DNA of 64,000 nt from Rheum nobile (GCA_027886185.1 WOAB01000563.1:372001-436000); one strand, 5' to 3'; numbered from the stretch's first letter, positions 31,296-43,612 are shown. The notes: generated from the sequence alone by a model not told the origin. Translations and numbers: made by a program.

Positions 31296-33058
31296 ATGGA
31301 TAAAGGTAAACCAACTTACTCTTTACATTCTCTATTCGGATGATAATCCCTCCTCTGCTTCACAAGCAACCCCTTCTATTAATCCTTTTGTTGTTATCAA
31401 CAAAACAAAATTACCAACTCCTATTGAAAACATAGATACCAGCCAACCCAAGGTTGTGCCGGACAGGAAGGGCAAGGCTAAAATCAACACTGAATCCTAT
31501 ATCTCTAGGCTTGCCAAAGTTAGAGCCACTGTCCACAAACAAAAAGAATCTGCCCTTATGGGGTATCTCATAGGAAATCCTATTGAATTCCCAAAAAAAT
31601 TTACCAAGCTCAAATCTGAGTGGAGATTTTTAAAGGGTGAAATTGGCTTTTATGATCGACAGTTTGGTTGGTTTGAAATAAACTTCTCTAACCCACTTGA
31701 TCTCAAAAAGATATGGGAGGGAAGACCCTACCATGTGTTTGGACAACTGATCTTGATTAAACCTTGGTATAATGGCTTTGACCCACAAACAGAGCACATT
31801 TCTAAACTAGATATCTGGATTAGAATTCCACTACTTCCTGCAGAGCTTTGCAATGCAGAAGCCATACAAACCATTCTAGAAGAAAATCATGTTGGTTCCT
31901 TTATAAATCTCGATACACTTGCTTTCAGAAGAAAATGGGCAAAATTCATGAGAATCTGTGTTCAAATGGATTTCTCTCAAAAGAAAAACAAAAGCTATGT
32001 CCTTATTCCTAATACTAAGGGAGAAATGGAAAAATTCAATATCTAGTATGAAGACTGGCCTAAGGGGTGTGGAAATTGTGATGATCCCCAACACATTTTC
32101 ACCACTTGCCCTCTTAGGAAATACACTCCCCCACAGCTCCACATCTCTATCAAAAGAGCCCCCTCTCACCACAAAAATGATCTCTCTACTGGTAATGAGA
32201 ACCCTTCTGAACCTGGAGATTGGGTCAAGGTTTCTTCAAAAAAAGAAAAACAAGCTGAAAAGACCATTGCCCCTAATCATGGGCACAAACCTTACCTTTC
32301 TGTCAATGGGGGGGGGGGGGGGGTCAGTTATCTATGAATCTGATGACTCCCTTGAAGAGCCTCTTAACCTCTCTCCCAAACCTTCCCTTGCAAATGATCA
32401 CAGTTCCCCTGCTAAAGCCACTACTCCAGGGAATGCCTTTGTCACAAAGCCAATTTCTACTCCTAATGCAATCCCTAATTCCCTCCCTGTCAACCATACT
32501 CTTCCTACAGAGAATGGTAACCCCATGCCTCAGCCTCAAATGAAACCTACTACCCCTGTTGTCCCAGCTGACCCAAAGCCTTACCATGCCAACACCCAAA
32601 TGATGATAAAAAGATGGAGCTTCTGGTTGAATCCCCCTCTGCTGGTGATGAAATCAAGGCAGTTAATACTGTCACTAGAGTGACTGACCAAGCTAATGAC
32701 TTTGATATGGATGGAGATGACCTCCTTGATGAAGTTGAAGACCCTTACCCCCTGAACAACAGTAATGACATTGAGAAGTTCATTGATGATGAAATCAATG
32801 AACTTCTTAAGTCTGACAAGGAGGAAGATCTTGGTGAGGATTTACTCTCTGATGAGGCCCTTTTCTGAAGGTTTATACCACTCAATCAACTCTGTGAAGA
32901 CCATTACATCAAGCACTTCCATGGCCAACAAACTAGGCACTTTGAATGTCCAGAATGCTGATCTCTCCACTTCTGAATCCAACAAGAGAAAAACATTCGA
33001 GGGGGATGATGATACTGCCTCCTCCTATCTGATGGGGAACAAAAAACCCAAAATGTAA
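31296..33058 (+). pseudogene. LINE ORF1, DUF4283 plus zinc knuckle, broken
   Basis: The probable start is the ATG at 31296 (MDKGKPTYSLHSLF). One frameshift near 31340 joins it to the main frame. The DUF4283 region covers 31530-31990 (GEIGFYDRQFGWFEINFSNP; WIRIPLLPAELC). A TAG at 32044-32046 follows KFNI, and the same frame continues into a CCHC knuckle (CGNCDDPQHIFTTC). A run of 15 G at about 32308-32322 shifts the frame. The acidic C-terminal part (DDLLDEVEDPYPLNN) follows in another frame, and the last frame ends NKKPKM at 33058. In plant L1s ORF1 binds the element's RNA. This copy has several lesions. Confidence 0.8.
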
Positions 33059-34398
33059 CCCTTTAGTTATATTATGATTATGTCCAGAAATCTCCTTCTT
33101 TTGGCCACTAGGGACCTTTCCTACAAGAGTCCCTGGTGTGTTGTTCTAGCTCTCACAAGCTACAAACTGTTGGTATATCACCCTAGGGAGTTTTCTCTAC
33201 ATATTCCTATGTTCTGTCTTCTTTATGTTGCTTCCATGCTTTTTCTGTGTAATTTCAACACCACTCATGACCAAACTCATGATGCCATAATGTCCCTATC
33301 AATATATTATCCTTTGGTGTTCTATTTACTTTGTGTTCTTATGAGCTATCACTATACTCATGTTTATGGCTGTATTTATTTCATGCACAAGACAATTATG
33401 AGCTCTCAATACATAATGCATATACCTATTCACACTGTCCTCAACAGAATTATCATCAATGGATGGGTTCACATTCAGTTCTGGAACCAAACTGACCAAT
33501 ACACTTATGCTGCTACTTCATCTTGGAAGAATGACCAAAACCTCATCACTATACAAACCAAAATTACAAGCTTGAGAACAGTAAGTGCATTATTCATGTA
33601 TTTATCACGAGGGATCTGGCTACTTATACTTCAGGTTATAACTAAATGTGCTTTGCCACTAAATATTCTAATTATCTTGAACATGTCACAACTCATAAGC
33701 CCTTATGCTGGGGAAGATCTATCTATCAAGCTCACAAGGTGACACCAACCGGTGACATGGGTCTTATGGCATCAAAGCATGGAAGAGCATGAAGTTTTAA
33801 TGCATTTATATGCACAACACTATCCACAAGTACCTTCAGATTCAACTGCCTACTTTCCTAATTTCTTGAGGGATGTAGTTGCTAGATCAATAATGCCATG
33901 ACTGCAAACCTTTGTAATTTTGTGTTTCCAAAATTATGTATTGAGCTCATCAGTTCGTACAATATTAACTCCCTACCTTACTACTACCAAATTGATGCAT
34001 TACTAAATTGTAACCTAGTACGAGTCATTTGGGTTCTCTACTTCTGGCTTGTATTTACCCAGGTAATCATAAAACTGACCCTAAAGGGGGTCCATCACAC
34101 TCAGTGGCATGCATGGAAATTTATTTCTCGGCACAAATTCTATAGACCTTCTCCATTTCAACTTGCACATAAATATACCACTCATAAATTATCTCCTCAT
34201 ATAGTCCCTATGGACTTGGTCACACTTCATTTCACCCTCTCTGAACCCAAACTAGATAAATTTACCAAATCTCCTTGGCCCCAAAGTAGTTTTTTTATCC
34301 TACTAAAATTGAACCCCTAACTATGGTACTATATCATCACCCCCATAAAATAGCAAGACCAACTTACTTGCAAAACAATCCCAAAGTGTTTAAATGAG
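33059..34398 (+). other. Unrecognised segment in place of LINE EN/RT
   Basis: It lies where endonuclease and reverse transcriptase should start, but neither is visible. Two longish plus-strand frames exist (33074-33742, 222 aa, hydrophobic; 33898-34320, 140 aa). Their composition (many His, Tyr, Ile, Leu) looks accidental rather than coding. A 24-base stretch at 34360-34383 is identical to 1104-1127. It could be filler DNA or a further insertion whose ends I cannot find. Confidence 0.35.
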
Positions 34399-35235
34399 TA
34401 ATATAGCAAGAAAGATAAGAGACAAACTCACGATGTATAGTGGAAACCCTAATTAGCCAACTAGCTAATCAAAGAAAAACCACTACCTTCAAGCTTCTCG
34501 CTTGAGAGGATTTTGAAGCGTCGACTTGTCTTATTGATTTCTTGTTCGATTACACTTGTAGCATGGACTCCAAACCCTAGACTTCCCACCTAGATTCGAA
34601 GATCACTTCTACAACGATGAATACGAACTCAACCCTCTAAGACTCACGAACCCTTCACTATCTTTTTATTCTCAGTTATAATGCTCCGAGTTCGTACATA
34701 GAAATGAATCCACAATCCTATATATACAACTCGACTAACACAATCGTAACAAGATAAAAATATCTTTCTAAACTTGGTAACAAGAAGATCTAAATTTGTT
34801 GGAAGAATAATATCTCAACCGCTTACATTATCTAAGGAAAGAATTCCAAAGATAATATAATCGGCTGAAGATAATAATCTTCTCTCTCCAAATATCTTAT
34901 CTTAGGAAATATTTCCTAAGATAAAACATTCGGATTTCTCTCTCCATATCTTCTCTTCGGCGAGATCCTTCCAGCCGAATTCTCCTATCCTTGACCGCGT
35001 GATCTTCCTTGATTGTTTCCATAATCTTCATGCTGGATATCTTCCTTCCATTCGCAGCTTGATTGATGTTCGTCGTTGATGTTCCTTGAGAGGTAACAAA
35101 GCATGTGGAGACCGCTTTGTTCCCTCTGCAATCCTTCGTTGCAATGGTTCCCTGTGACAACTGTCTTGTTCCTGAAACACTTAGTTACCAGATTAGTTGA
35201 ATGTTTGTTACCATCAAAACCTAAGGAATTCAACA
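34399..35235 (-). repeat. Truncated LTR of element C
   Basis: It aligns to 41796-42629 with few differences but lacks the bases from TGTTGAATCG to CAGCGGA. The inner end, ATTCAACA, is next to the purine tract. Confidence 0.88.
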
Positions 35236-36426
35236 AATTCTCCCTTTTTGATGGTGACAAACACCCTTGACAATAAAACATGCACATATGAGATAAAGAC
35301 AGTTGTAAAGAGAAAGTCTCATACTTAGGCATAATAGTTCCCCCTTTGTCCAGCAATATATGAAACCATGTTTTGTTCCCCCTCAACTAAAGCTACCAGT
35401 CATTTTTCCCCTTTTGGCATCATCAAAAACATAGATAAAGAGAGAGAAAAATGAACACATCAAGATAAGCACAATAACCCCTTTTGCATTAGATTGAAAC
35501 GCACAAACATAGACCACATGCAAAGACAATACAAGATACGCAAAGATATCACATATGATGATCATGCCAATCAAGATAACCATGTGAAACAGAGACCAAG
35601 AAAAAACAAGGCAGTAAGGAGATAGATGTGCTAGGAACGAGAGAGGAGATTGGAAAGCAGAGAAAAACGAATCGGGCGCCGCTGATACCAGGAGCCAGAC
35701 ACGAAGAGTACCTCAGATATGATGTTGGTCCTTCAGTGTAGGCGAGTTAGAGACGTTCTTCTTGGTTCCCATCTTAGATCTGGTTCCTCCTTTTATTCCC
35801 CAAAGTTTTTTTTTAAAGTCACGACTGATAAGATATCTTCCAAAAATACACCGTGTAGAATATTTCTACCAAATCCATCAAATTCCACATAATCTTAATC
35901 GCCACAAGCAACACCGCGATTTTGAATGCACACCTTACTGGTCCAATACCAGCCCCAAGCAACAGGGGCAATAATTCATTTTCTCGACTTCCCAGAGAAA
36001 GTTGAAGAGTGTGATGCGGGGGTATCGTTACTAGAGAGGGCACAAAGAACATCACACAAAAATTTTACGAGAATTTAATCATGAATGAGAGGCTCCCAGA
36101 TGTGGATGATTAGAGGGGCTCATAGGAAGCATCAAGCATGATGGCTAGGGTAAGCTGTAGAGTCAACAATCATTTAGGCTTATAATGAGGGATCAATGCA
36201 TCAAGTTGACTCTTTTGGGCCGAAAGAAAACTGTTTCATGTATTATAATGATAGCATAGAAGATCATGCATGACATTTTGCACATAAGTGAAGTATTAGC
36301 ACGAGTCTAAGCAGGTGGTTCAATTAATGATCAAGGGAATGAATGCAGATCAAGACATGATGATTAAACTTTCACAATTTACCATGTAATTTAGCCAATC
36401 ATCGAGGGAACATAAGAGATAGACAA
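35236..36426 (-). other. 3' non-coding region of element C
   Basis: It holds repeated purine tracts (plus-strand CCCCCT and CCCCTTTTGGCATCATC words near 35340-35420) and no ORF3. The first 250 bp are duplicated at 42630-42886. Confidence 0.7.
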
Positions 36427-39244
36427 TCAGTTTAGAGAGATCATATCTAGTTCCATACGGAACTGTTCGAAGGGTTTCCTATTTAGTGCCTTGGTGAAAA
36501 TATCGGCGATCTGATCCTTGGTTCCGCAGAAGTCCATGGACACCAACCTTTCTCCACACAGTCACGTACGAAGTGATGTCTTATCTCGATATGCTTGGTA
36601 CGTGAGTGTTGCACAAGATTCTTGGAGATATTTACTGCACTAGTGTTATCACAGAGAATGGGAATAGAGTCAAGAAGAATACCATAGTCGTTGAGTTGTT
36701 GCTTGAGCCATAGGAGTTGAGTGCAACAAGCGGCGGCGGCTATGTATTCAGCTTCTGCAGTGGATAGGGCAACTGAGTTCTGCTTCTTTGACCCCCAGGA
36801 GACTAAGCACGGCCCAATGAACTGAGCCATTCCGGATGTGGATTTTCTGTCCACTTTGTTCCCTGCGAAGTCAGCATCAGTGTATCCGACTAGATTGAAG
36901 TTTTCACCCCTTGGATACCACTGACATAGATCATCTGTTTCCTTCAAGTATCTCAGAATCCTCTTCACTGCTTTGAGATGTGTCTCTTTGGGATCAGCCT
37001 GAAAACGAGCACATAGACACACACTATACATAATATGAGGCCTACTTGTAGTGAGATAGAGAAGCGAACCTATGATTCCTCGATAGAGAGATGGATCAAA
37101 TCCTTGCTCATGTTCGTCCTTTCCCATTGGATTGTTTGGAGAGATAGGAGTTGTGAAGGGCTTTGCATCAGACATTCCGAACTTCTTAACACATTCCCTA
37201 AGGTACTTCTGTTGGTGCACTTTGGTTCCCTCATCTCCCTGAGAGACTTGAATACCCAAGAAGAACTTGAGTTCCCCAACCATGCTCATCTCGAATTCAC
37301 TGGCCATCAGCTTTGAGAATTTTTGAACCAGTTTATCATCTGTAGAACCGAAGATGATATCATCCACATAGACTTGCACAACCAGAGTGTGCTTTCCCTC
37401 TTTCAGCAGGAACAGAGTCTTGTCAACCTTTCCACGAACATATCCATGAGCCAGAAGGAACTGTGAGAGCCTTTCGTACCAGGCCCTCGGAGCTTGTTTG
37501 AGACCGTACAACGCTTTGTCAAGAACATAGACATGGTTAGGTTGGGAAGCGTCCTCAAAACCAGGTGTTTGCTCTACATATACTTCCTCCTTGAGAACTC
37601 CATTCAGGAAGGCGGTTTTGATATCCATTTGTTGCAGTTTCAAGTCGTGGAAAGAGGAGTAGGTAATTAATAGTCTTATGGCTTCTAACCTGGCAACAGG
37701 AGCAAATGTCTCATCATAGTCGATTCCTTCCTACTGGTTGTAACCTTTCACCACCAGTCTTGCTTTGTTCCTTGTGACCTGACCTTGATCATCCAGCTTG
37801 TTTCTGAACACCCACTTTGTTCCTATCACTGTCCTGTTCCTTGGTCGAGGAACCAATCGCCAAACCTCGTTCCTTTCGAACTGATGAAGTTCTTCTTGCA
37901 TGGAATTAATCCAGTCGGGATCCTTCAATGCTTCTCCTACAGTTTTAGGTTCTTGCAGAGAGAGAAAAGCATTGAAAGCACAAAAATTATGTAACGAAGA
38001 GCGAGTGATGTGAGGAGTTCCCTTTTTGTAATCTGTAAAGATTTGATGGACGGGATGAGCCCACTTTTGTTGGTAGTTTCTGGTTTGTAGATTGTTGATG
38101 TCAAACTCCTCGGAGTCATCATTTCCTACAGTATCATGACTCCCTTCATTGTTTTCTTCAGTAGCTAGGCTTTCCTCAGAGGATTCCATTGAGTCAGGAC
38201 CAGGGCTCTGTTCCCCATGAGGAACCTGAGAAGATTCAGATGATTGAGCACCTTCATTTGTTGTTGATGGATCATCTTGAGTGTCTTGATCAGACTGGTC
38301 TCCATCACCAATATTGTTTTCCACAAGCTGAAAGCAATCATCTCCAAATGAACCAGTGTTTGAGGGAACACTTGCTGATTGTTCCTGCACATTGTTACCA
38401 GCCATAACAGATTCATCAAAAACTACATGAATGTTTTCCTCTACCTTTCTAGTTCTTTTGTTGAACACTTTGTAGGCTTTACTGTGAAGAGAATATCCTA
38501 CCAATGTTCCTTCATCACTTATGGGATCAAACTTTCCAATAGAATCCTTCCCATTGTTGTGAACGAAGCACTTGCAACCAAACGTGCGCAGATGAGATAC
38601 ATTTGGCTTTCTTCCCTTTAGAAGTTCATAGGTTGTCTTGTTCAAGAGAGGGCGAATGGTTGCTCTGTTCAGAACATAGCAAGCAGCGTTCAAAGCTTCA
38701 GCCCATAAGCTCATAGGAAGACCACTTGAGATGAGGAGGGTACGCGTCATGTCTTCTAGAGTTCTGTTCTTCATTTCCATAAAACCGTTTTGCTGCGGAG
38801 TTCTTGGTGCTGAGAAGTTGTGATTGATGCCTTTGTTTCTGCAGAGGGATAGAAACTGAGAGTTCTCAAATTCTGTCCCATGATCAGTGCGGATGGACCC
38901 CAGAGATTGTCTTGTGCTTCTTTCAACCGACTTTAGCCAGGAATCAAATTCAGCGAACACTTCATCCTTTGATGACAGAAAGAGGGTCCATGTGTACCTG
39001 GAATAGTCATCCACAATAACAAAGACATAGGCATTCCCACCACGGCTCCTTGTGCGCATTGGCCCACAAAGATCCATGTGGATTAGTGATGCGACCCTGC
39101 CCTCCTTGACGACCATAGAAGAAGAAGCCATGACCTTGAGCTCAGACACGCCTAGTATGAAGACCGCGTTCTTCATCATACTTCTAGCATCTGGCATATA
39201 GACCGCGATCTCATTCAAGCGACTCCAGCTAAGCCCAGAGATCG

Positions 39245-39435
39245 CGTTCTACATCAAGATCCTCGCCATCATCATTGCACGCGTTCCACGCGTTCTACAG
39301 CCAGGATCCTCGCCATCCTCATTGCACGCATTCCACGCGTTCTACAGCCAAGATCCTTGCCATCCTCATTGCACGCGTTCCATGCGTTCTACAGCCAAGA
39401 TCCTCGCCATCATCATTGCACGCGTTCTATCTCAA
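39245..39435. repeat. Tandem repeat in solo LTR (CGCGTTC unit)
   Basis: The words CATTGCACGCGTTC, CACGCGTTCTACAGCCA and GATCCTCGCCATC recur in order about four times, with roughly 45-60-bp spacing. Confidence 0.75.
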
Positions 39436-39583
39436 GATCCTCGTATTCAATGATGAACGCGCTCTTTGAATTACTTTGTATTTATTTGAACATTAGTATT
39501 TCCAGCGTTTCTTTGGGGTGTGTGTTCCACGTGTGTTGCGTGGGCCAGCCCATTAAGCAAGACTCGGCCCATCTGAGTCTCGC

Positions 39584-39590
39584 TATAAAA
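39584..39590 (+). promoter_or_regulatory. TATA box in the solo LTR
   Basis: TATAAAA lies mid-LTR, in plus orientation. Confidence 0.6.
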
Positions 39591-39707
39591 GGCCAACTCA
39601 GCTTTATGTTTTAGGTTACGTCTAATTTTGAATCAAAGCTTAAGTTTGAGAGCGTATCGCCTCCTTCCTTTGATTGGATGTCAAACACTCTGATTTCTCA
39701 TCTCCTT

Positions 39708-39830
39708 CATCCGCTGCCGATGCTACGGCCACACTCGATCTTCATCGAGATTATCCAACCCGCTGCCGATGCTACGGCCACACTCGATCTTCATCGAGAT
39801 TATCCAACCCGTTGCCGACGCTACGGCCCA
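39708..39830. repeat. 49-bp tandem repeat in solo LTR
   Basis: A unit beginning CCGCTGCCGATGCTACGGCC and ending TTATCCAAC is present twice, followed by a partial third copy. Confidence 0.8.
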
Positions 39831-40523
39831 GACTTGTCTCTTCAAGTCCTCTATCCCCTCCAACAATCGCTTCCGCCATCGTAATACCACCACCAATCAT
39901 CGCGTTCACTAGCCCATAGGCCGCGTTCCACTCATTCCATCACAGATTCAACCCGCGCGACTTCCCAACCAAGATCAGAGATCCTTCATCACAAGCAGGA
40001 ACGCATCAATTAGTTCCAATGGACGAGTAGTACTTACCTCCTTCTTTGTCTTGAAGGAAGACCTGACTTGTTTGCCTTTGGTGCAAGCATCACAAACTCC
40101 ATTTCTCATTGCTTCGATCTTGGGAAGACCGTTCACCAGTTCTTGTCTATGAAGCTTGGACAAAAGTTGAAGACTATCATGTCCAAACCGTTTGTGCCAC
40201 AGATCTGTTGTCCCAGCAATGGACGACAGACATAGTTCCCTCTCAGGGATGAAGGCAGGATCAACCTTGTATACGTTGTTATCACAAATACCTTTGAGTA
40301 GGACCTTCCCTGTACTTATACACTCAACATAGCAATCATCAGTAGTAAAGATTACCCTATTTTTCTTGTTTTGACATAGTTGAGTCACACTAAATAGATC
40401 AAACTTGAGATTATTCACAAGTGTCACATTATTCACAGTGATATGGTTAGAAAGCCTTACCTTACCGATACCACAAACTTCTCCCTTGCTCTTGTTTCCA
40501 AAAGTTATTGAGCCTCCGGTGGT

Positions 40524-41673
40524 CTATTGAAGTGATGTGAACCAACCTCTATTTCCTATCATGTGACTTGAGCAGGCACTGTCAAAGTACCAGGAACCTT
40601 TCCTTGCTTCAACATCAGTTCCCTGAAGGCAGTCTTCTGATTCATTTGAGTCTTCTATGCTCATCAAACAGATATCCCTTGAATGAGATGATTCTTCATC
40701 ATCTGAGTTGGAGTCGCCCCATGTAGCGATCATTGCTTGCCCCCCTTCACGAGTCTGAGGAATACCTGCCTTCCTCTTGAAGCAGTTTTTGGCAAAATGT
40801 CCTTTGTTCTGACAGTGGTAACAAATGACGTCCTTCATGTCTCTGTTCCCTTCGGAGGAACACGATGTGCCTTTGTTCCGAGACCATATCTTCTTCATAG
40901 CTCTAGTGATGAGAGCCACATCTTCATCACCATCCTCGTCTTCATCTTCAACTTGAGATAAGTCAAAGGCACGTTCCACCTTCAGGGCAATGCTCTTAGC
41001 CTTCTCTTCTCCCTTCTTGTTCATCTTGTGGTTGTAGACGGACGCGTTGCTTTCAAGCTTCGCAACAACCTCTTCCATAGTGAGAGTCTTGACATCTGTC
41101 TGAGAGTAGAGAGCGAGAGCAATAGCATCCCATTGAGAGTTGAGGCCTTGCATGAAGTGATGAGTGAGCTTCCAGTCTGGCATTTCTTCATCAAGGAACT
41201 CAAGCTGGCCAACTATCCCCTAGAATCTGAAGTAGAATTCCTGAATATGCTCATCCTTTCCTTGAGAGATTTGATCATACTCCTTCATCAAGGAGAGGAT
41301 CATGTTCTTCTTAGCATCTTCATTTCCATGATGAAGGCATTTCAGGGCATCCCAGATCTCCTTGGCAGTCTTGTAACCGATGATTTTCTTGAGATCTGAG
41401 GGGAGCAAAGCCATGTGGAGGATTTTCTTGGCTCTGCTGTTCTTCTCTAGCTTTTTCCAGTCATCATCCGTGTAGTCAACCCTTGGCTTTGGCTTCGTAG
41501 CATCTTTGTCATTCGGAATAGTTATAGGGCCAACTTCAATGATTCTCCATATCTGTCCGTCGAGAGAACAAATATGGGACTCGATTTGCTCCACCCACCA
41601 ATCATATTCTCCAGCCTTCAGAATCGGAGGCTTCTAGAATGAATCTCCAATAGCATTGCTTGACGATGACATC
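40524..41673 (-). pseudogene. Sirevirus-type gag and protease start, element C
   Basis: The frame starts MSSSSNAIGDSF at 41673, then a TAG before KPPILKAGEYDWW. The UBN2-like region follows (KKILHMALLPSDLKKIIGYK; AKEIWDALKCLHHG), with another TAG at 41220. The zinc knuckle CYHCQNKGHFAKNC is near 40830-40800. The protease begins WYFDSACSSHMIG; the usual Gly of the active-site DSG is Ala here. A further TAG at 40524 ends the frame. Multiple stops make it non-functional. Confidence 0.85.
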
Positions 41674-41714
41674 TTTCCTGCAAAGTCTGAAACGAAAACA
41701 ATCTAGAGCACCAG

Positions 41715-41726
41715 GCTCTGATACCA
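41715..41726 (-). promoter_or_regulatory. Primer binding site of element C
   Basis: Minus-strand TGGTATCAGAGC lies beside the complete LTR and is complementary to initiator Met tRNA. Confidence 0.9.
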
Positions 41727-41728
41727 AT

Positions 41729-42629
41729 TGTTGAATCGTTAGAGTTACGTATGAGGGAACAAAGGCTTTGTTCCCACAGAAGGTGCAGCGGAATAATATA
41801 GCAAGAAAGATAAGAGATGAACTCACGATGTATAGTGGAAACCCTAATTAGCCAACTAGCTAATCAAAGAAAAACCACTACCTTCAAGCTTCTCGCTTGA
41901 GAGGATTTTGAAGCGTCTACTTGTCTTATTGATTTCTTGTTCAATTACACTTGTAGCATGGACTCCAAACCCTAGACTTCCCACCTAGATTCGAAGATCA
42001 CTTCTAAAACGATGAATACAAACTCAACCCTCTAAGACTCACAAACCCTTCACTCTCTTTTTCTTCTCAGTTTTAATGCTCTGAGTTCGTACATAGAAAT
42101 GAATCCACAATCCTATATATACAACTCGACTAACACAATCGTAACAAGATAAAATATCTTTCTAAACTTGGTAACAAGAAGATCTAAATTTGTTGGAAGA
42201 ATAATATCTCAACCGCTTACATTATCTAAGGAAAGAATTCCAAAGATAATATAATCGGCTGAAGATAATAATCTTCTCTCTCCAAATATTATATCTTAGG
42301 AAAGATTTCCTAAGATAAAACATTCGGATTTCTCTCTCCACATCTTCTCTTCGGTGAGATCCTTCCAGCCGAATTCTCCTATCCTTGACCGTGTGATCTT
42401 CCTTGATTGTTTCCATAATCTTCACGCTGGATATCTTCCTTCCATTCGCAGCTTGATTGATGTTCATCGTTGATGTTCCTTGAGAGGTAACAAAGCATGT
42501 GGAGACCGCTTTGTTCCCTCTGTAATCCTTCGCTGCAATGGTTTCCTGTGACAACTGTCTTGTTCCTGAAACACTTAGTTATCAGATTAGTTGAATGTTT
42601 GTTACCATCAAAACCTAAGGAATTCAACA
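41729..42629 (-). repeat. Complete LTR of element C
   Basis: This is 901 bp. The minus-strand ends are TGTTGAATTCC and CGATTCAACA. A TATATATA box lies near 42113-42121 (minus). Confidence 0.9.
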
Positions 42630-43119
42630 AATTCCCCCTTTTTGATGGTGACAAACACCCTTGACAATAAAACATGCACATATGAGATAAAAACAGTTGT
42701 AAAGAGAAAGTCCCACACTTAGGCATAATAGTTCCCCCTTTGTCCAGCAACATATGAAACCATGTTTTGTTCCCCCTCAACTAAAGCTACCAGTCATTTC
42801 CCCCCTTTTGGCATCATCAAAAACATAGATAAAGAGATAGAGAAAAATGAACGCATCAAGATAAGCACAACAACCCCTTTTGGTTGAACTAACCTCCCTC
42901 CTCAATAAGCAAGAATTCATAAGCCTCATCACTACTTGGTAGGGACTTTGGATTAACAGAAATTAACTATCTTTAATTCTGATCCTAGTATTAGAATTAA
43001 GGATCTCTCGCAATATATCACCACACTAATTAAAAACTGGAATAATCCTATAAATTCCGATATTGATGCATTGCCCTAAATAAAGAGGAAATCACAACAA
43101 ATTAGGAAATTAAAATTCG

Positions 43120-43612
43120 TAAAATGGGAAAAACCAATTTATAACTTTTACAAAATAAAATTTGATGGATCAAAACTAGCAAATGGTGAAGCTGGTACTG
43201 GTTTCATTATTAGAAATGACAAAGCCGAAGTGATCCACATGGAAAGCAAACAAAGTGGGTATAATAACATTCTCATGACTGAAGCACTAGCCTTAAAAAT
43301 AGCATTAATCATGCCAAGACCCTAAACATTCAAAAACTTCAAATTGAAGGAGACAATCTTTGCCTTATAAATTCTATTAAGGGCATCTGGGATTGTCCTT
43401 GGGAGATCGAAACGGTGGTTGCTGACATTCTTGTAGCCATTCATTCCTTTCAGGAGGTTCGTTTTAGACACATTTTTCGGGAGGTGAACCGTGTTACTGA
43501 TCGCATCGCTAAACTTAGATTTTCACCACTTGTGTCTAACCTAAATCTTGATTCAGAACTTCAGATTCTCATCTGTAAGGATACTCTAGGCTGGTTTTCG
43601 TATCGCAACTAA
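43120..43612 (+). pseudogene. LINE ORF2 C-terminal RNase H relic
   Basis: The translation NFYKIKFDGSKLANGEAGTG, then FIIRNDKAEVIH and MTEALALKIAL, gives the RVT_3-type RNase H start with its first Asp and the Glu helix. A frameshift near 43322 leads to LQIEGDNLCLINSI (next Asp) and FRHIFREVNRVTDRIAK, ending at the stop near 43612. A short 3' UTR and poly(A) follow, then the 16-bp target duplication. This domain closes plant L1 ORF2. Confidence 0.85.

Larger units (their letters stand above)
39087..40008 (+). mobile_element. Solo LTR inside element C integrase
   Basis: The ends TGATGCGACCC and GGAACGCATCA are identical to those of the TR-GAG LTRs at 1288-3242. A perfect target duplication ATTAG lies at 39082-39086 and 40009-40013. 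It is 922 bp, has a TATAAAA box at 39584-39590, and contains two internal tandem arrays. No internal region or second LTR is present, so it is a solo LTR left by recombination. It shares its ends, but little of its length, with the TR-GAG LTRs. Confidence 0.9.
36427..40523 (-). pseudogene. Copia pol polyprotein, element C, broken
   Basis: Pieces in order: GAG-pre-integrase (40436-40014; DLWHKRFGHDS, CDACTKGKQV), then a solo LTR inserted within LELIHMDLCGP. Next is the integrase (39081-38700; FVIVDDYSRYTW, IRTDHGTEFEN, PQQNGFMEMKN, all three acidic residues present). Then reverse transcriptase, with a TAG at 37731-37733 replacing Gln in GYNQ-EGID, then YVDD (VVQVYVDDIIFGS) and RNase H (VGYTDADFAG, TAEAEYIAAA). 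A one-base insertion near 36540 shifts the final RNase H residues. The end (FEQFRMELDMISLN) is at 36427. Confidence 0.9.
34399..42886 (-). mobile_element. Sirevirus-like Copia, element C, rearranged
   Basis: Reading plus to minus, the order is: an LTR missing its first ~66 bp (34399-35235), 3' UTR, pol, gag, primer site, complete LTR (41729-42629), then a second copy of the first ~257 bp of the 3' internal region (42630-42886). That last piece matches 35236-35485 closely. Neither outer border is a true LTR end and no target duplication is seen. The order LTR-internal-LTR-partial internal indicates unequal recombination or insertion of a circular or tandem form. Coding regions are interrupted by several stops and by a solo LTR. 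Confidence 0.85.

Noticed and set aside
39275..39614. ORFs with repeated HAFHAFYSQDPRH residues
   Set aside because: The residues come from the tandem DNA repeat in the solo LTR, which is open in more than one frame. No coding evidence.
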